From NCBI GenBank assembly GCA_013696365.1, contig JACCYS010000211.1, forward strand, positions 1 through 10,869: a stretch of 10,869 bases of DNA. Direction: 5' to 3'. Below are positions 1-6,181 of this stretch, in pieces (the first letter of the stretch is position 1; the number at the start of each line of letters is the position of its first letter). The notes beneath the pieces were generated by a model that ran no database searches, was not told the origin of the DNA, and saw nothing but the letters and a program-made list of their open reading frames with translations. A program made the translations under genes and the position numbers. Origin of the DNA: Nocardioidaceae bacterium (GTDB lineage Bacteria; Actinomycetota; Actinomycetes; Propionibacteriales; Nocardioidaceae).

Positions 1-32
1 GTTCGGCCACAGACCCGCAGGCCACGACCCCC

Positions 33-923
33 ATGCTGCTCCCGCTGCTGGGCGCCGCCACCGCGTTGGTGCTGTGGGCCTCGGCGTTCGTGGCGATCCG
101 GCACCTCGGCCGCGACATCTCCCCCGGCGCGCTGAGCCTGGGGCGGCTGGTGGTCGGGTCGCTCTGCCTGGGGGCGGTGCTGACCGCCCGCGGTTGGCGT
201 CGACCCGTCGCCTCGGACTGGCCACGCCTGGTGACGATCGGGTTGCTGTGGTTCGGCATCTACAACGTAGCGCTCAACGAGGGCGAGCGGCGGGTGGACG
301 CGGGCACTGCGGCGATGCTGATCCAGGTCGCCCCCGTGCTGATCGCCCTGCTCGCCGTGCTGGTGCTCAAGGAGCAGTCGACAGCAACTCTGTGGGTGGG
401 GCTGGCATGTGCATTCGCCGGGGTGGTGGTGATCAGTGTGGCTAGCACCCCGGACGGGGACCGGGACCCACTCGGTGTCGGACTTTGCCTGCTGGCCGCC
501 GCTGCATACGCGGTGAGCCTGGTCGTGCAGAAGCCGGTGATGACACGACTTTCCGCCTTGCAGGTCACGTGGGTGGCGTGCACCGTGGGCGCGGTCGCCT
601 GCCTGCCGTTCGCGCCCGACCTGGTCCGGGAGGCTGCGGACCTGCCGGCGGTCGACCTCGGTTGGTGGGTCTACCTCGGCGTGTTCCCCACCGCCATCGC
701 GTTCACCGCCTACGGCTACGCGCTGACCCACATCGACGCCAGCCGGCTGGGAGTCACGACGTACTTGGTGCCCCCGATCACGGTGGCCATGAGCTGGGTG
801 CTGCTGGCCGAGGCGCCCTCGACGCTCGCGTACGTCGGTGGGGCGATGTGCCTGACTGGGGTGGCGCTGACTCGTCGGCGACCCCGCCGTACGCGCACTG
901 ACCCGGCGCCGAGCGCTGCTTGA
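33..923 (+). CDS. EamA-family (DMT superfamily) transporter, possibly 5'-partial
   Basis: A very hydrophobic protein of about 296 residues with roughly ten membrane helices in two repeated EamA halves (about residues 5-138 and 146-283), the usual size and architecture of drug/metabolite transporters. Family-like stretches are WASAFVAIR near the N-terminus, AAMLIQVAPVLIALLAVLVL closing the first half, and FPTAIAFTAYGYAL followed by TTYLVPP in the second. A short basic tail (RRRPRRTRTDP) would lie in the cytoplasm. These carriers sit in the inner membrane and usually export or import small metabolites; nothing here identifies the substrate. The ATG at 33 has no clear ribosome binding site, and the frame stays open to the window edge (upstream codons read SATDPQATTP), so the true start may lie outside. 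The family call is firm; the start and substrate are not. Confidence 0.87.
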   Translation: MLLPLLGAATALVLWASAFVAIRHLGRDISPGALSLGRLVVGSLCLGAVLTARGWRRPVASDWPRLVTIGLLWFGIYNVALNEGERRVDAGTAAMLIQVAPVLIALLAVLVLKEQSTATLWVGLACAFAGVVVISVASTPDGDRDPLGVGLCLLAAAAYAVSLVVQKPVMTRLSALQVTWVACTVGAVACLPFAPDLVREAADLPAVDLGWWVYLGVFPTAIAFTAYGYALTHIDASRLGVTTYLVPPITVAMSWVLLAEAPSTLAYVGGAMCLTGVALTRRRPRRTRTDPAPSAA

Positions 924-1001
924 CTCCTGGCCCGGGCCCAACGCTCCACTCGGTGCGGCAGGCACCATCACAGGCCCCGACCCGGTGCCCACCGCACCTA
1001 A

Positions 1002-1023
1002 CGCGCGGCGGCACCGCCGGGCG
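1002..1023. terminator. GC-rich hairpin between the EamA gene and typA
   Basis: CGGCG (1006-1010) pairs with CGCCG (1015-1019) around a GCAC loop. After one mismatch the stem is extended by CGC/GCG (1002-1004 with 1021-1023). No T-run follows on either strand. It lies about 80 nt after the EamA stop and just before the putative typA -10 box, so it could be a weak terminator or chance pairing in GC-rich DNA. The rest of the 924-1133 gap holds only a 10-bp GGCCCGGGCC palindrome (929-938) and the -10 candidate. Confidence 0.25.
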
Positions 1024-1033
1024 CGACCAGCGG

Positions 1034-1039
1034 TAGGCT
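1034..1039 (+). promoter_or_regulatory. Candidate -10 box for typA
   Basis: TAGGCT fits the actinobacterial TANNNT -10 pattern and is one of the few AT-containing hexamers in this gap. I see no good -35 at 16-18 nt upstream. Transcription from here would give a leader of about 88 nt before the ATG at 1134. Confidence 0.33.
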
Positions 1040-1133
1040 GGCCCATAGCGGCCCGCTCCGCGCCGCCGCCCCTCCGTTCGCCTCTGCCTCCCCGCCGAGC
1101 CCACCACCGAATCCCGAAGGACCCTGCCGCGCC

Positions 1134-3026
1134 ATGCCGTCGCCAGACCCCAGCACCCGCACCGACCTCCGCAACGTCGCGATCGTCGCCCACGTCGACC
1201 ACGGCAAGACCACCCTGGTGGACGCGATGCTGTGGCAGTCCGGGGCCTTCCGCGCCAACCAGGACGTCGCCGACCGGGTGATGGACTCCGGCGACCTGGA
1301 ACGCGAAAAGGGGATCACAATCCTCGCCAAGAACACCGCCGTGCGCTGGCAGGGCCCGAGCGCCCCTGAGGGTGGGTTGGTGCTCAACATCATCGACACC
1401 CCCGGGCACGCCGACTTTGGCGGTGAGGTCGAGCGCGGGCTGGCGATGGTGGACGGTGTGGTGCTGCTGGTCGACGCCTCGGAGGGGCCGCTGCCGCAGA
1501 CCCGGTTCGTGCTGCGCAAGGCGTTGGAGGCCAAGCTGCCGGTGGTGCTGGTCGTCAACAAGGTCGACCGCCCCGACGCCAGGATCGCCGAAGTCGTCGA
1601 CGAGGCGTACGAGTTGCTGCTCGACCTGGCCGACGACCACGCCCCGGACCGTGACGACATCCTCGACCTGCCGGTCGTCTACGCCTCGGCCCGCGCGGGC
1701 AAGGCGTCGCTGACCCGCCCGGACGACGGCACCATGCCGGACTCTGACGACCTCGAGCCGCTGATCGCGACGATCGTCGACGCGGTCCCGGCCCCCGCGT
1801 GCGAGCCGGATGCCCCACTGCAGGCACAGGTGGCCAACCTGGACGCCTCACCGTTCCTCGGCCGGCTGGCGCTGGTGCGGGTGTACGCCGGCACGCTGAG
1901 CAAGGGCGACACGGTCGCGTGGTGCCGCCGCGACGGCCAGGTCGAGCGCGTCCGCATCTCCGAGCTGATGCTGACCGAGGCGCTGGAGCGGGTGCCGGTG
2001 GCCGCGGCCCGCCCGGGCGACATAGCGGCGATCGCCGGCATCCCCGAGATCACCATCGGGGACAGCCTCTGCGACCTCGACGACACCCGGCCGCTGCCGC
2101 CGATCACCATCGACGAGCCGGCGATCTCGATGAGCATCGGGCTAAACACCTCACCGCTGGCCGGCCGAGAGAAGAAGACGCTCGTGACGGCCCGGCTGGT
2201 GCTGGAGCGGCTGGAGCGTGAGCTGGTCGGCAACGTGTCGCTGCGGGTGCTGCCGACGGGCTCGCCGGACACCTGGGAGGTGCAGGGCCGGGGCGAGCTG
2301 GCGCTCGCGGTGCTGGTCGAGCAGATGCGGCGCGAGGGCTACGAGCTGACCGTGGGCAAGCCGCAGGTCGTGACCCGCGAGGTCGACGGCAAGACCCACG
2401 AGCCGGTCGAGCGGCTGACCATCGACTGCCCCGAGGAGTACCTCGGCACGATCACCCAGCTGTTGGCCGTCCGCAAGGGCCGGATGGAACAGATGGTCAA
2501 CCACGGCACCGGCTGGATCCGGATGGAGTTTCTGGTGCCGGCCCGTGGGCTGATCGGCTTTCGCACCGAGTTCCTCACCGACACCCGCGGCACCGGCATC
2601 GCGCACCACGTGTTCGAGGCGTACGAGCCGTGGTTCGGTGAGCTGCGCACCCGCGGGTCCGGGTCGCTGGTCGCCGACCGGGCAGGTGCCGCCACCTCGT
2701 ATGCGATGACCAACCTGCAGGAGCGCGGCACGATGTTCGTCGAGCCGACCACCGAGGTCTATGAGGGGATGATCGTCGGTGAGAACTCCCGCGCCGACGA
2801 CATGGACGTCAACATCACGAAGGAAAAGAAGCAGACCAACGTCCGCTCCGCCACCTCCGACAACTTCGAGAAGCTGGTGCCGCCGCGGCGACTCAGCCTG
2901 GAGCAGTCGTTGGAGTTCTGCCGCGACGACGAGTGCGTTGAGGTGACGCCGTCGGCGGTCCGGCTGCGCAAGACCGCACTGGACGCGCACGAGCGGGCCA
3001 AGACCGCCGCCCGCGCCCGCCGCTGA
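1134..3026 (+). CDS. typA: Ribosome-associated translational GTPase TypA/BipA
   Basis: TypA/BipA is an EF-G-like GTPase that binds 70S ribosomes and supports ribosome assembly and stress or low-temperature adaptation. All GTPase motifs are readable: G1 AHVDHGKT (residues 19-26), the G2 region REKGITI (57-63), G3 DTPGH (88-92), G4 NKVD (142-145), and a G5-like SAR near 182. After the G domain come the beta-barrel domain II (about 210-310), the EF-G-like domains III and V, and the TypA-specific C-terminal domain, whose signature NITKEKKQTNVRSA is at 560-573. At 630 residues it matches actinobacterial homologues and is slightly longer than the E. coli protein (about 607). The ATG at 1134 is preceded by AAGGA at 1117-1121, a rather long 12-nt spacing. 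It is probably transcribed alone: 210 nt separate it from the EamA gene, and the macro-domain gene converges on it. Confidence 0.97.
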   Translation: MPSPDPSTRTDLRNVAIVAHVDHGKTTLVDAMLWQSGAFRANQDVADRVMDSGDLEREKGITILAKNTAVRWQGPSAPEGGLVLNIIDTPGHADFGGEVERGLAMVDGVVLLVDASEGPLPQTRFVLRKALEAKLPVVLVVNKVDRPDARIAEVVDEAYELLLDLADDHAPDRDDILDLPVVYASARAGKASLTRPDDGTMPDSDDLEPLIATIVDAVPAPACEPDAPLQAQVANLDASPFLGRLALVRVYAGTLSKGDTVAWCRRDGQVERVRISELMLTEALERVPVAAARPGDIAAIAGIPEITIGDSLCDLDDTRPLPPITIDEPAISMSIGLNTSPLAGREKKTLVTARLVLERLERELVGNVSLRVLPTGSPDTWEVQGRGELALAVLVEQMRREGYELTVGKPQVVTREVDGKTHEPVERLTIDCPEEYLGTITQLLAVRKGRMEQMVNHGTGWIRMEFLVPARGLIGFRTEFLTDTRGTGIAHHVFEAYEPWFGELRTRGSGSLVADRAGAATSYAMTNLQERGTMFVEPTTEVYEGMIVGENSRADDMDVNITKEKKQTNVRSATSDNFEKLVPPRRLSLEQSLEFCRDDECVEVTPSAVRLRKTALDAHERAKTAARARR

Positions 3027-3046
3027 TGCCGGCTCCCTGGCCGGGA

Positions 3047-3062
3047 TCCGCGCATTTCGTAC
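3047..3062. repeat. 16-nt intergenic repeat, copy 1
   Basis: TCCGCGCATTTCGTAC occurs here and again, identically, at 8636-8651. This copy begins 21 nt after the typA stop codon, in the 44-nt gap between typA and the convergent macro-domain gene. No long hairpin adjoins this copy, unlike the second one. Its function is unknown. Confidence 0.7.
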
Positions 3063-3070
3063 GACAGCCC

Positions 3071-3568
3071 TCACAGCGCGGCGTGCAGCGCAGCCTCGGC
3101 GTCTGCGCCGAACGCGACGAACCGCACCAGCTCGACGGCGCCGTCGGCTGAGCGAACCGTGCCAACCGCGATGCGGGCCGCGTCGTCCAGCGGCCACCCG
3201 TACACGCCAGCCGACACCAGTGGCGCGGCGAGCGTCGATACGTCGAGCTCGTCGGCCACCATCAGCGCATTGCGGTAACACGAGGCCAGTAGCCCTGGAT
3301 CGGTCTCACCCGCATGCCGGTCTGGCCCGACCACGTGAATGACGTACCGAGCGGGCAGCTCACCGGCCCCCGTCCAACCGGCCTCACCGGTGCCCAAACC
3401 GTCGGGATAGCGCTCGATGCAGTCCCGCAGCACAGCCGGGCCACCGGCACGGTGGATCGCGCCGTCCACCCCGCCGCCGCCGCGCATGACGCCGTTCGCC
3501 GCGTTCAGCACCGCGTCCACCTGCTGGGTGGTGATGTCGCCGCGGACTACCTCGACCCGCACCGTCAC
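3071..3568 (-). CDS. Macro-domain protein (YmdB-like ADP-ribose binding/hydrolysis)
   Basis: A single-domain macro protein of about 165 residues. Macro domains bind ADP-ribose and its derivatives; bacterial YmdB-type members remove O-acetyl-ADP-ribose or mono-ADP-ribose from proteins. Visible signatures are GDIT (10-13, with the Asp that contacts adenine), LNAAN (21-25), the GGGGVDGAIHRAGGP loop (30-44) and the second phosphate loop PLVSAGVYGWP (116-126). The open frame reaches a potential start at 3640, but that would overlap the DUF2516 gene by 59 nt. The GTG codons at 3571, 3568 and 3562 fall 10-20 nt after the DUF2516 stop, and an AGGTG that begins 4 nt after that stop is well spaced for 3568, so I chose 3568. 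Start 3562 (RVEVVRGDIT) is also plausible. Close spacing suggests co-transcription with the DUF2516 gene. The natural substrate is unknown. Confidence 0.9.
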   Translation of the reverse strand: MTVRVEVVRGDITTQQVDAVLNAANGVMRGGGGVDGAIHRAGGPAVLRDCIERYPDGLGTGEAGWTGAGELPARYVIHVVGPDRHAGETDPGLLASCYRNALMVADELDVSTLAAPLVSAGVYGWPLDDAARIAVGTVRSADGAVELVRFVAFGADAEAALHAAL

Positions 3569-3581
3569 CACGTCACCTGGC

Positions 3582-3893
3582 TCAGCCGTACGGGCCGGGG
3601 TTGCTGCCGCCGTGTATGGCACGCAGGGCGGGCCGAGCATCGGCCAGGTAGACGAACGCGGCGACCGTGCCGACGAGGTTGATCAGGCCGATCGGCTGCC
3701 ACGACAACATCGCCGCGGCCAAGAAAAGCCCCAGCACCAGCACCCAGAAGACCTTCGTCTGCTTGTCGGCCGCCACAAAGGCCGGGGCGGGACGGCTGAC
3801 CGCGTCGACGAACGCGAAGGCCTTCACCCCGAACAGCACCAGCGCGAGCACAAGCTCGAGGTTGGATTGGACGCTGAAAAGGTCGATGCCCAC
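3582..3893 (-). CDS. DUF2516 family membrane protein (Rv0476-like)
   Basis: A small membrane protein of 103 residues with three hydrophobic segments (about 12-29, 48-63 and 67-83) and a short Gly/Pro-rich tail ending GPYG. The pattern VDAVSRPAPAFVAADKQTKVFW followed by VYLADARPALR is characteristic of DUF2516, an actinobacterial family of unknown function. It lies directly after the HBHA-like gene, the same order I recall for Rv0475-Rv0476 in Mycobacterium tuberculosis. The start is GTG, with no Shine-Dalgarno sequence but a TACTCT hexamer exactly 7 nt upstream, the arrangement expected of a leaderless transcript. The start codon and -10 lie inside a strong inverted repeat (3881-3924). A role beside the surface coiled-coil protein is possible but unproven. 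Confidence 0.85.
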   Translation of the reverse strand: MGIDLFSVQSNLELVLALVLFGVKAFAFVDAVSRPAPAFVAADKQTKVFWVLVLGLFLAAAMLSWQPIGLINLVGTVAAFVYLADARPALRAIHGGSNPGPYG

Positions 3894-3924
3894 GCCGGAA
3901 AGAGTACCGGCGCGGGCATCGACC
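3881..3924 (-). promoter_or_regulatory. 18-bp-arm inverted repeat over the DUF2516 start: terminator or operator
   Basis: Plus-strand GGTCGATGCCC (3881-3891) pairs perfectly with GGGCATCGACC (3914-3924). After one A/C mismatch (3892/3913), CGCCGG (3893-3898) pairs with CCGGCG (3907-3912), leaving an 8-nt loop (3899-3906). Read on the minus strand, the hairpin begins 35 nt after the HBHA-like gene stop and is followed by TTTT (3880-3877), so it could work as an intrinsic terminator for that gene. It also contains the putative -10 and the GTG start of the DUF2516 gene, so it could instead be a repressor operator. Confidence 0.7.
3901..3906 (-). promoter_or_regulatory. Putative -10 box of a leaderless DUF2516 promoter
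   Basis: Minus-strand TACTCT fits TANNNT and ends 7 nt before the GTG at 3893-3891, so transcription would begin at or next to the start codon. It occupies most of the loop of the surrounding inverted repeat. No recognisable -35 element is present, as is common for such promoters. Confidence 0.42.
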
Positions 3925-3959
3925 CCACCTGCATGCGCGCAGAGCGCGCGGTGTTGCGA

Positions 3960-4670
3960 TCAGTCGCCGACCTTGGCTGCTGCATCAGCGACAGCCTTGG
4001 TGGTCGCCTCGGCCGTCTTGCCGGCGCTGGTGCGAGTCGCCTTGGCGCGCGGGGCGGTCGCGTTGGTGGCCTTCTTGGTGGTGCGCTTGGCGGTGGTCTT
4101 CGTCGCCTTCACACCCTCGCCGGCCTGCGCGGCAGTCTTGTTGGCCTGCTCGCCGGTCTCGCCAGCCTGCTCGGCGGTCTTGTTGGCCTGCTCGGCGGTC
4201 CTGTTGGCCTGCGCGGCAACCTTGTCCGTCTGCTTCTTGGCGGTGGTGCTGGTTGCCTTGGCAGCCTGGGCGCTCTGCTTGCGTGCCGTGGTGACGGTGC
4301 CCTTGGCCTGTGACTTGGTGGTCTTGGCTGCGGACGCAGCGTCTTGGGTGGACTGCTGGTTGCGCACCCGGGTCACCAGGGTCTCGCCGCGGTCGGCGAG
4401 GTCGCCGTAGACGTTGGCGGCCTGGCCGAACGCCCCTGAGGCGGCGGCCTGTGCCCGGTCCGGCAGCGCCCGCAGCTCGCTGAGCAGGCTGTCGAACTGG
4501 TGCTGCGCGGCGGACTGCACCGACTGCACCTGGCCCTGGACCTGGCTCTGCAGCGCCTTGGGGTCGGTGTCGAGTTGGGCGGCCGTCGAGCGCAGCCGCT
4601 CGGCGACAAGGTCACCGGCGCCGAGCACGGCGTACAGCGGGGTGGGGGTCTTGGTCTTGGTGCGTGCCAT
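3960..4670 (-). CDS. hbhA: HBHA-like lysine-rich coiled-coil surface protein
   Basis: A 236-residue Ala/Thr/Lys/Gln-rich protein resembling mycobacterial heparin-binding haemagglutinin. The N-terminal half carries the family pattern: TPLYAVLGAGDLVAERLR (9-27), a Gln/Ala-rich helical region, then VYGDLADRGETLVTRVRNQQS (88-107), which parallels the [20 protein letters not shown]-type segment of HBHA. The C-terminal part is a long basic Ala/Thr/Lys tail, with five heptads (151-185, TAEQANK/TAEQAGE type) where HBHA has KKAAPAKKA-type repeats. No signal peptide or membrane helix is visible, as in HBHA, which nevertheless reaches the surface. Basic tails of this kind bind polyanions (heparan sulphate in mycobacteria); DNA is an alternative partner. 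Its ATG overlaps the XRE stop by one base (TGATG), with GAGGAGG upstream inside that gene, so translation is probably coupled. The symbol is by similarity; host-cell adhesion should not be assumed. Confidence 0.78.
   Translation of the reverse strand: MARTKTKTPTPLYAVLGAGDLVAERLRSTAAQLDTDPKALQSQVQGQVQSVQSAAQHQFDSLLSELRALPDRAQAAASGAFGQAANVYGDLADRGETLVTRVRNQQSTQDAASAAKTTKSQAKGTVTTARKQSAQAAKATSTTAKKQTDKVAAQANRTAEQANKTAEQAGETGEQANKTAAQAGEGVKATKTTAKRTTKKATNATAPRAKATRTSAGKTAEATTKAVADAAAKVGD
4116..4220 (-). repeat. Five 21-bp repeats encoding heptads in the HBHA-like protein
   Basis: Codons 151-185 encode VAAQANR, TAEQANK, TAEQAGE, TGEQANK and TAAQAGE, a strict seven-residue period and a 21-bp period in the DNA. 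The repeats end just before the lysine-rich tail. Repeat number could change by slippage or recombination. Confidence 0.85.
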
Positions 4671-5074
4671 CAGAGGTCCTCCTCGGGACGTGGGGTGTGG
4701 TCACCATCGGTGTCCGGGCTCGTTGGCTCGGCCCGAAAAGCGGCGTAAATGCCGAGCAGCGCCTGTTTCTGCCGCTCGTTCAGACTGGGGTCGGCCAGCA
4801 CCGCGAGTTCGACCGAGCGCGAGCCGTCCTCGTCGGGATCGAGGATCCCGGCTCGTACGTACAGCGTCTCGGCCGAAATGCGCAGCGCCTTGGCCAGGCC
4901 CTGCAGTACCTCGGCCGACGGCTTGCGCAAGCCGCGCTCAACCTGGCTGAGGTACGGGTTGGACACTCCCGAAAGATGAGCGACCTGACGCAGCGACAAC
5001 TGGGCAGAGTTGCGCTGCTCTCGCAGGTACTCTCCCACCGTGCCGACCGTCTTGGTCATGTCCAACCGGGCCAT
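4670..5074 (-). CDS. XRE-family transcriptional regulator (Rv0474-like)
   Basis: A 134-residue DNA-binding protein with an N-terminal Cro/C1-type helix-turn-helix (about 14-70). Helix 2 is SLRQVAHLSG (27-36) and the recognition helix SNPYLSQVERG (38-48), followed by LRKPSAEVLQGLAKALRISAETLYVRAGIL, a very characteristic sequence of actinobacterial regulators next to HBHA genes. The acidic C-terminal segment (about 78-134) contains DPSLNERQKQALLGIYAAFR, probably a helical dimerisation or partner segment. It overlaps the HBHA-like gene by one base, so the two are co-expressed, and it may regulate its own operon through the palindrome at 5096-5111. The ATG at 5074 has GGAG only 2 nt away. A second ATG at 5059 (residue 6) would keep the whole HTH domain and cannot be excluded. 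Confidence 0.92.
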   Translation of the reverse strand: MARLDMTKTVGTVGEYLREQRNSAQLSLRQVAHLSGVSNPYLSQVERGLRKPSAEVLQGLAKALRISAETLYVRAGILDPDEDGSRSVELAVLADPSLNERQKQALLGIYAAFRAEPTSPDTDGDHTPRPEEDL

Positions 5075-5084
5075 GACTCCATGG

Positions 5085-5092
5085 TGCTAGCA
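5085..5092. promoter_or_regulatory. TGCTAGCA palindrome in the XRE promoter region
   Basis: A perfect 8-bp palindrome, centred 15 bp from the centre of the longer palindrome at 5096-5111 and 10 nt before the XRE start codon. It contains TAGCAC on the minus strand, a poor -10 match. It may be an accessory operator site; it is short enough to be chance. Confidence 0.3.
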
Positions 5093-5095
5093 GGT

Positions 5096-5111
5096 GCTTG
5101 CTCATGCAAGC
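5096..5111. promoter_or_regulatory. GCTTGC-N4-GCAAGC palindrome, candidate XRE operator
   Basis: GCTTGC (5096-5101), TCAT, GCAAGC (5106-5111) form a perfect 6-bp inverted repeat with a 4-bp spacer, 21 nt upstream of the XRE start codon. Size and symmetry suit a homodimeric XRE regulator, and the position suits autoregulation. The minus strand contains TTGCAT, a possible -35 element, within the site. Confidence 0.55.
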
Positions 5112-5117
5112 GAGCCG

Positions 5118-5137
5118 GGCGTGAGACGGCTCACGCC
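5118..5137 (-). terminator. Hairpin just after the asparaginase gene
   Basis: GGCGTGAG (5118-5125) and CTCACGCC (5130-5137) form a perfect 8-bp stem with a 4-nt loop, beginning 5 nt beyond the asparaginase stop on the minus strand. No T-run follows. It may end or attenuate the asparaginase transcript before the XRE gene, or be another operator in this 68-nt gap. Confidence 0.45.
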
Positions 5138-5142
5138 GGTCG

Positions 5143-6138
5143 TCAGTGCTGCACCCCTCGCAACTCACCGACCACTCGACCGCCCCCCAGAACCGGCGGC
5201 CGGGCCTGCGCGTCCAGCACCGGGTGCGACAGCCCCAACCGCTGCAGCATCGCCGCCATCGCGACCGGGCGCGCCCGGTACGCCCCGTCCTCGATCTTGA
5301 CCGCGACCGCCCGCCCGTCGGCAAGGGCCACCACGTAGGCACCCTCGGCCCCGGCCTTGCCGATCGCTCCCGGGAAGGCGGCGAGCAGCGCGGCCTCATC
5401 CCGCCTGGAACCGCTCACCATCTCAACGTTCGCCCGGATCGCCGAAGCCACCCGACCCTCGGCGCTGTCGGCATCAGCCAGCGCCAACCTGCTGAACGCG
5501 CGAGCGAGCCCAAGGAGACTCGCCGAGAACAGCGGCGCTCCGCACCCATCCACGGCGACATGGCTCACCGGCTCACCGGTCAGATCGGGGAGCGTGCGTG
5601 CTATCGCCTGCTGCAACGGATGGTCGACGTCCAGGTAGTTGTCCGTCGGCCAGCCATTGGCCACACACGTCGCCAGCATGCCCGCATGCTTGCCGGAGCA
5701 GTTCATCAACAGCGACGACCGGCTGCCCCACTCGCGGATGACGGCCTCGCGCGCGTCGTCGTCGAACGGCCAGTCCTCCGGGGTCTGCAGCGCACCCTCG
5801 GTCAGCCCGCAACCGCGCAGGATCTGCCGCACCCCGGCAACCTGCACGGTCTCGCCCGAGTGCGACGAGCACACCAGCGCGAGCAGCAGCGGCGGCAGGT
5901 CGAGACCCAGCCGCACCATGGCTGTCGCCTGCAGTGGCTTGTGGCACGAGCGGGGGAACATCGGCGCCTGCACGTCACCGTATGAGAGCAGCTGCTCGCC
6001 GTCGGCGGCGAGCGCCACCGCCGAGCCGCGGTGCCGGCACTCGACGAAGCCAGAACGCACGACCTCGACAAAGTCGACGGATACACCGCGTGACTGGCGA
6101 GCGGGGGGTTTCGCTGCACCGATCACAAAGCGTGACAT
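5143..6138 (-). CDS. Zinc-type (Rhizobium etli ReAV-like) L-asparaginase
   Basis: It probably hydrolyses L-asparagine to aspartate and ammonia. It belongs to the asparaginase_II family typified by R. etli ReAV, not to the E. coli AnsA/AnsB fold. Counted from the GTG at 6153, the motifs are SCHKPLQA (69-76, the SxxK pair), SSHSGE (96-101), NCSGKHAGM (151-159) and DGCGAP (202-207). Cys152, Lys155 and Cys204 match the Cys-Lys-Cys zinc-binding set reported for ReAV. I chose the ATG at 6138, giving 331 residues; the GTG at 6153 would add five. Even so, about 20 residues precede the conserved DFVEVVRSGFVE, where many homologues begin. A TAATGT hexamer lying 8 nt before a GTG at codon 10 could mean a leaderless, shorter product. 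It diverges from the APS kinase gene and lies 68 nt before the XRE gene on the same strand. Confidence 0.9.
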   Translation of the reverse strand: MSRFVIGAAKPPARQSRGVSVDFVEVVRSGFVECRHRGSAVALAADGEQLLSYGDVQAPMFPRSCHKPLQATAMVRLGLDLPPLLLALVCSSHSGETVQVAGVRQILRGCGLTEGALQTPEDWPFDDDAREAVIREWGSRSSLLMNCSGKHAGMLATCVANGWPTDNYLDVDHPLQQAIARTLPDLTGEPVSHVAVDGCGAPLFSASLLGLARAFSRLALADADSAEGRVASAIRANVEMVSGSRRDEAALLAAFPGAIGKAGAEGAYVVALADGRAVAVKIEDGAYRARPVAMAAMLQRLGLSHPVLDAQARPPVLGGGRVVGELRGVQH

Positions 6139-6181
6139 TACCCGGTGAACCACCCGTCATGGACCACGGTGCCGCACTGGC

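Noticed and set aside
929..938. GGCCCGGGCC palindrome after the EamA gene as a terminator
   Set aside because: It has no loop and no T-run, and short G/C palindromes are expected by chance at this base composition.
2151..3281. 376-residue open frame on the minus strand
   Set aside because: It lies antisense to typA and runs on into the convergent macro gene. Its His/Arg/Ala-rich composition is typical of a GC-rich shadow frame, and it has no recognisable domain.
4116..4220. 21-bp tandem units as a possible CRISPR-like array
   Set aside because: The units are contiguous without unique spacers and keep the reading frame of the HBHA-like protein.
3417..4410. Two long plus-strand frames (3417-4313 and 3667-4410)
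   Set aside because: They are antisense to the macro, DUF2516 and HBHA-like genes. The hydrophobic Ala/Leu/Gly runs come from reading the Lys/Ala/Thr-rich tail backwards.
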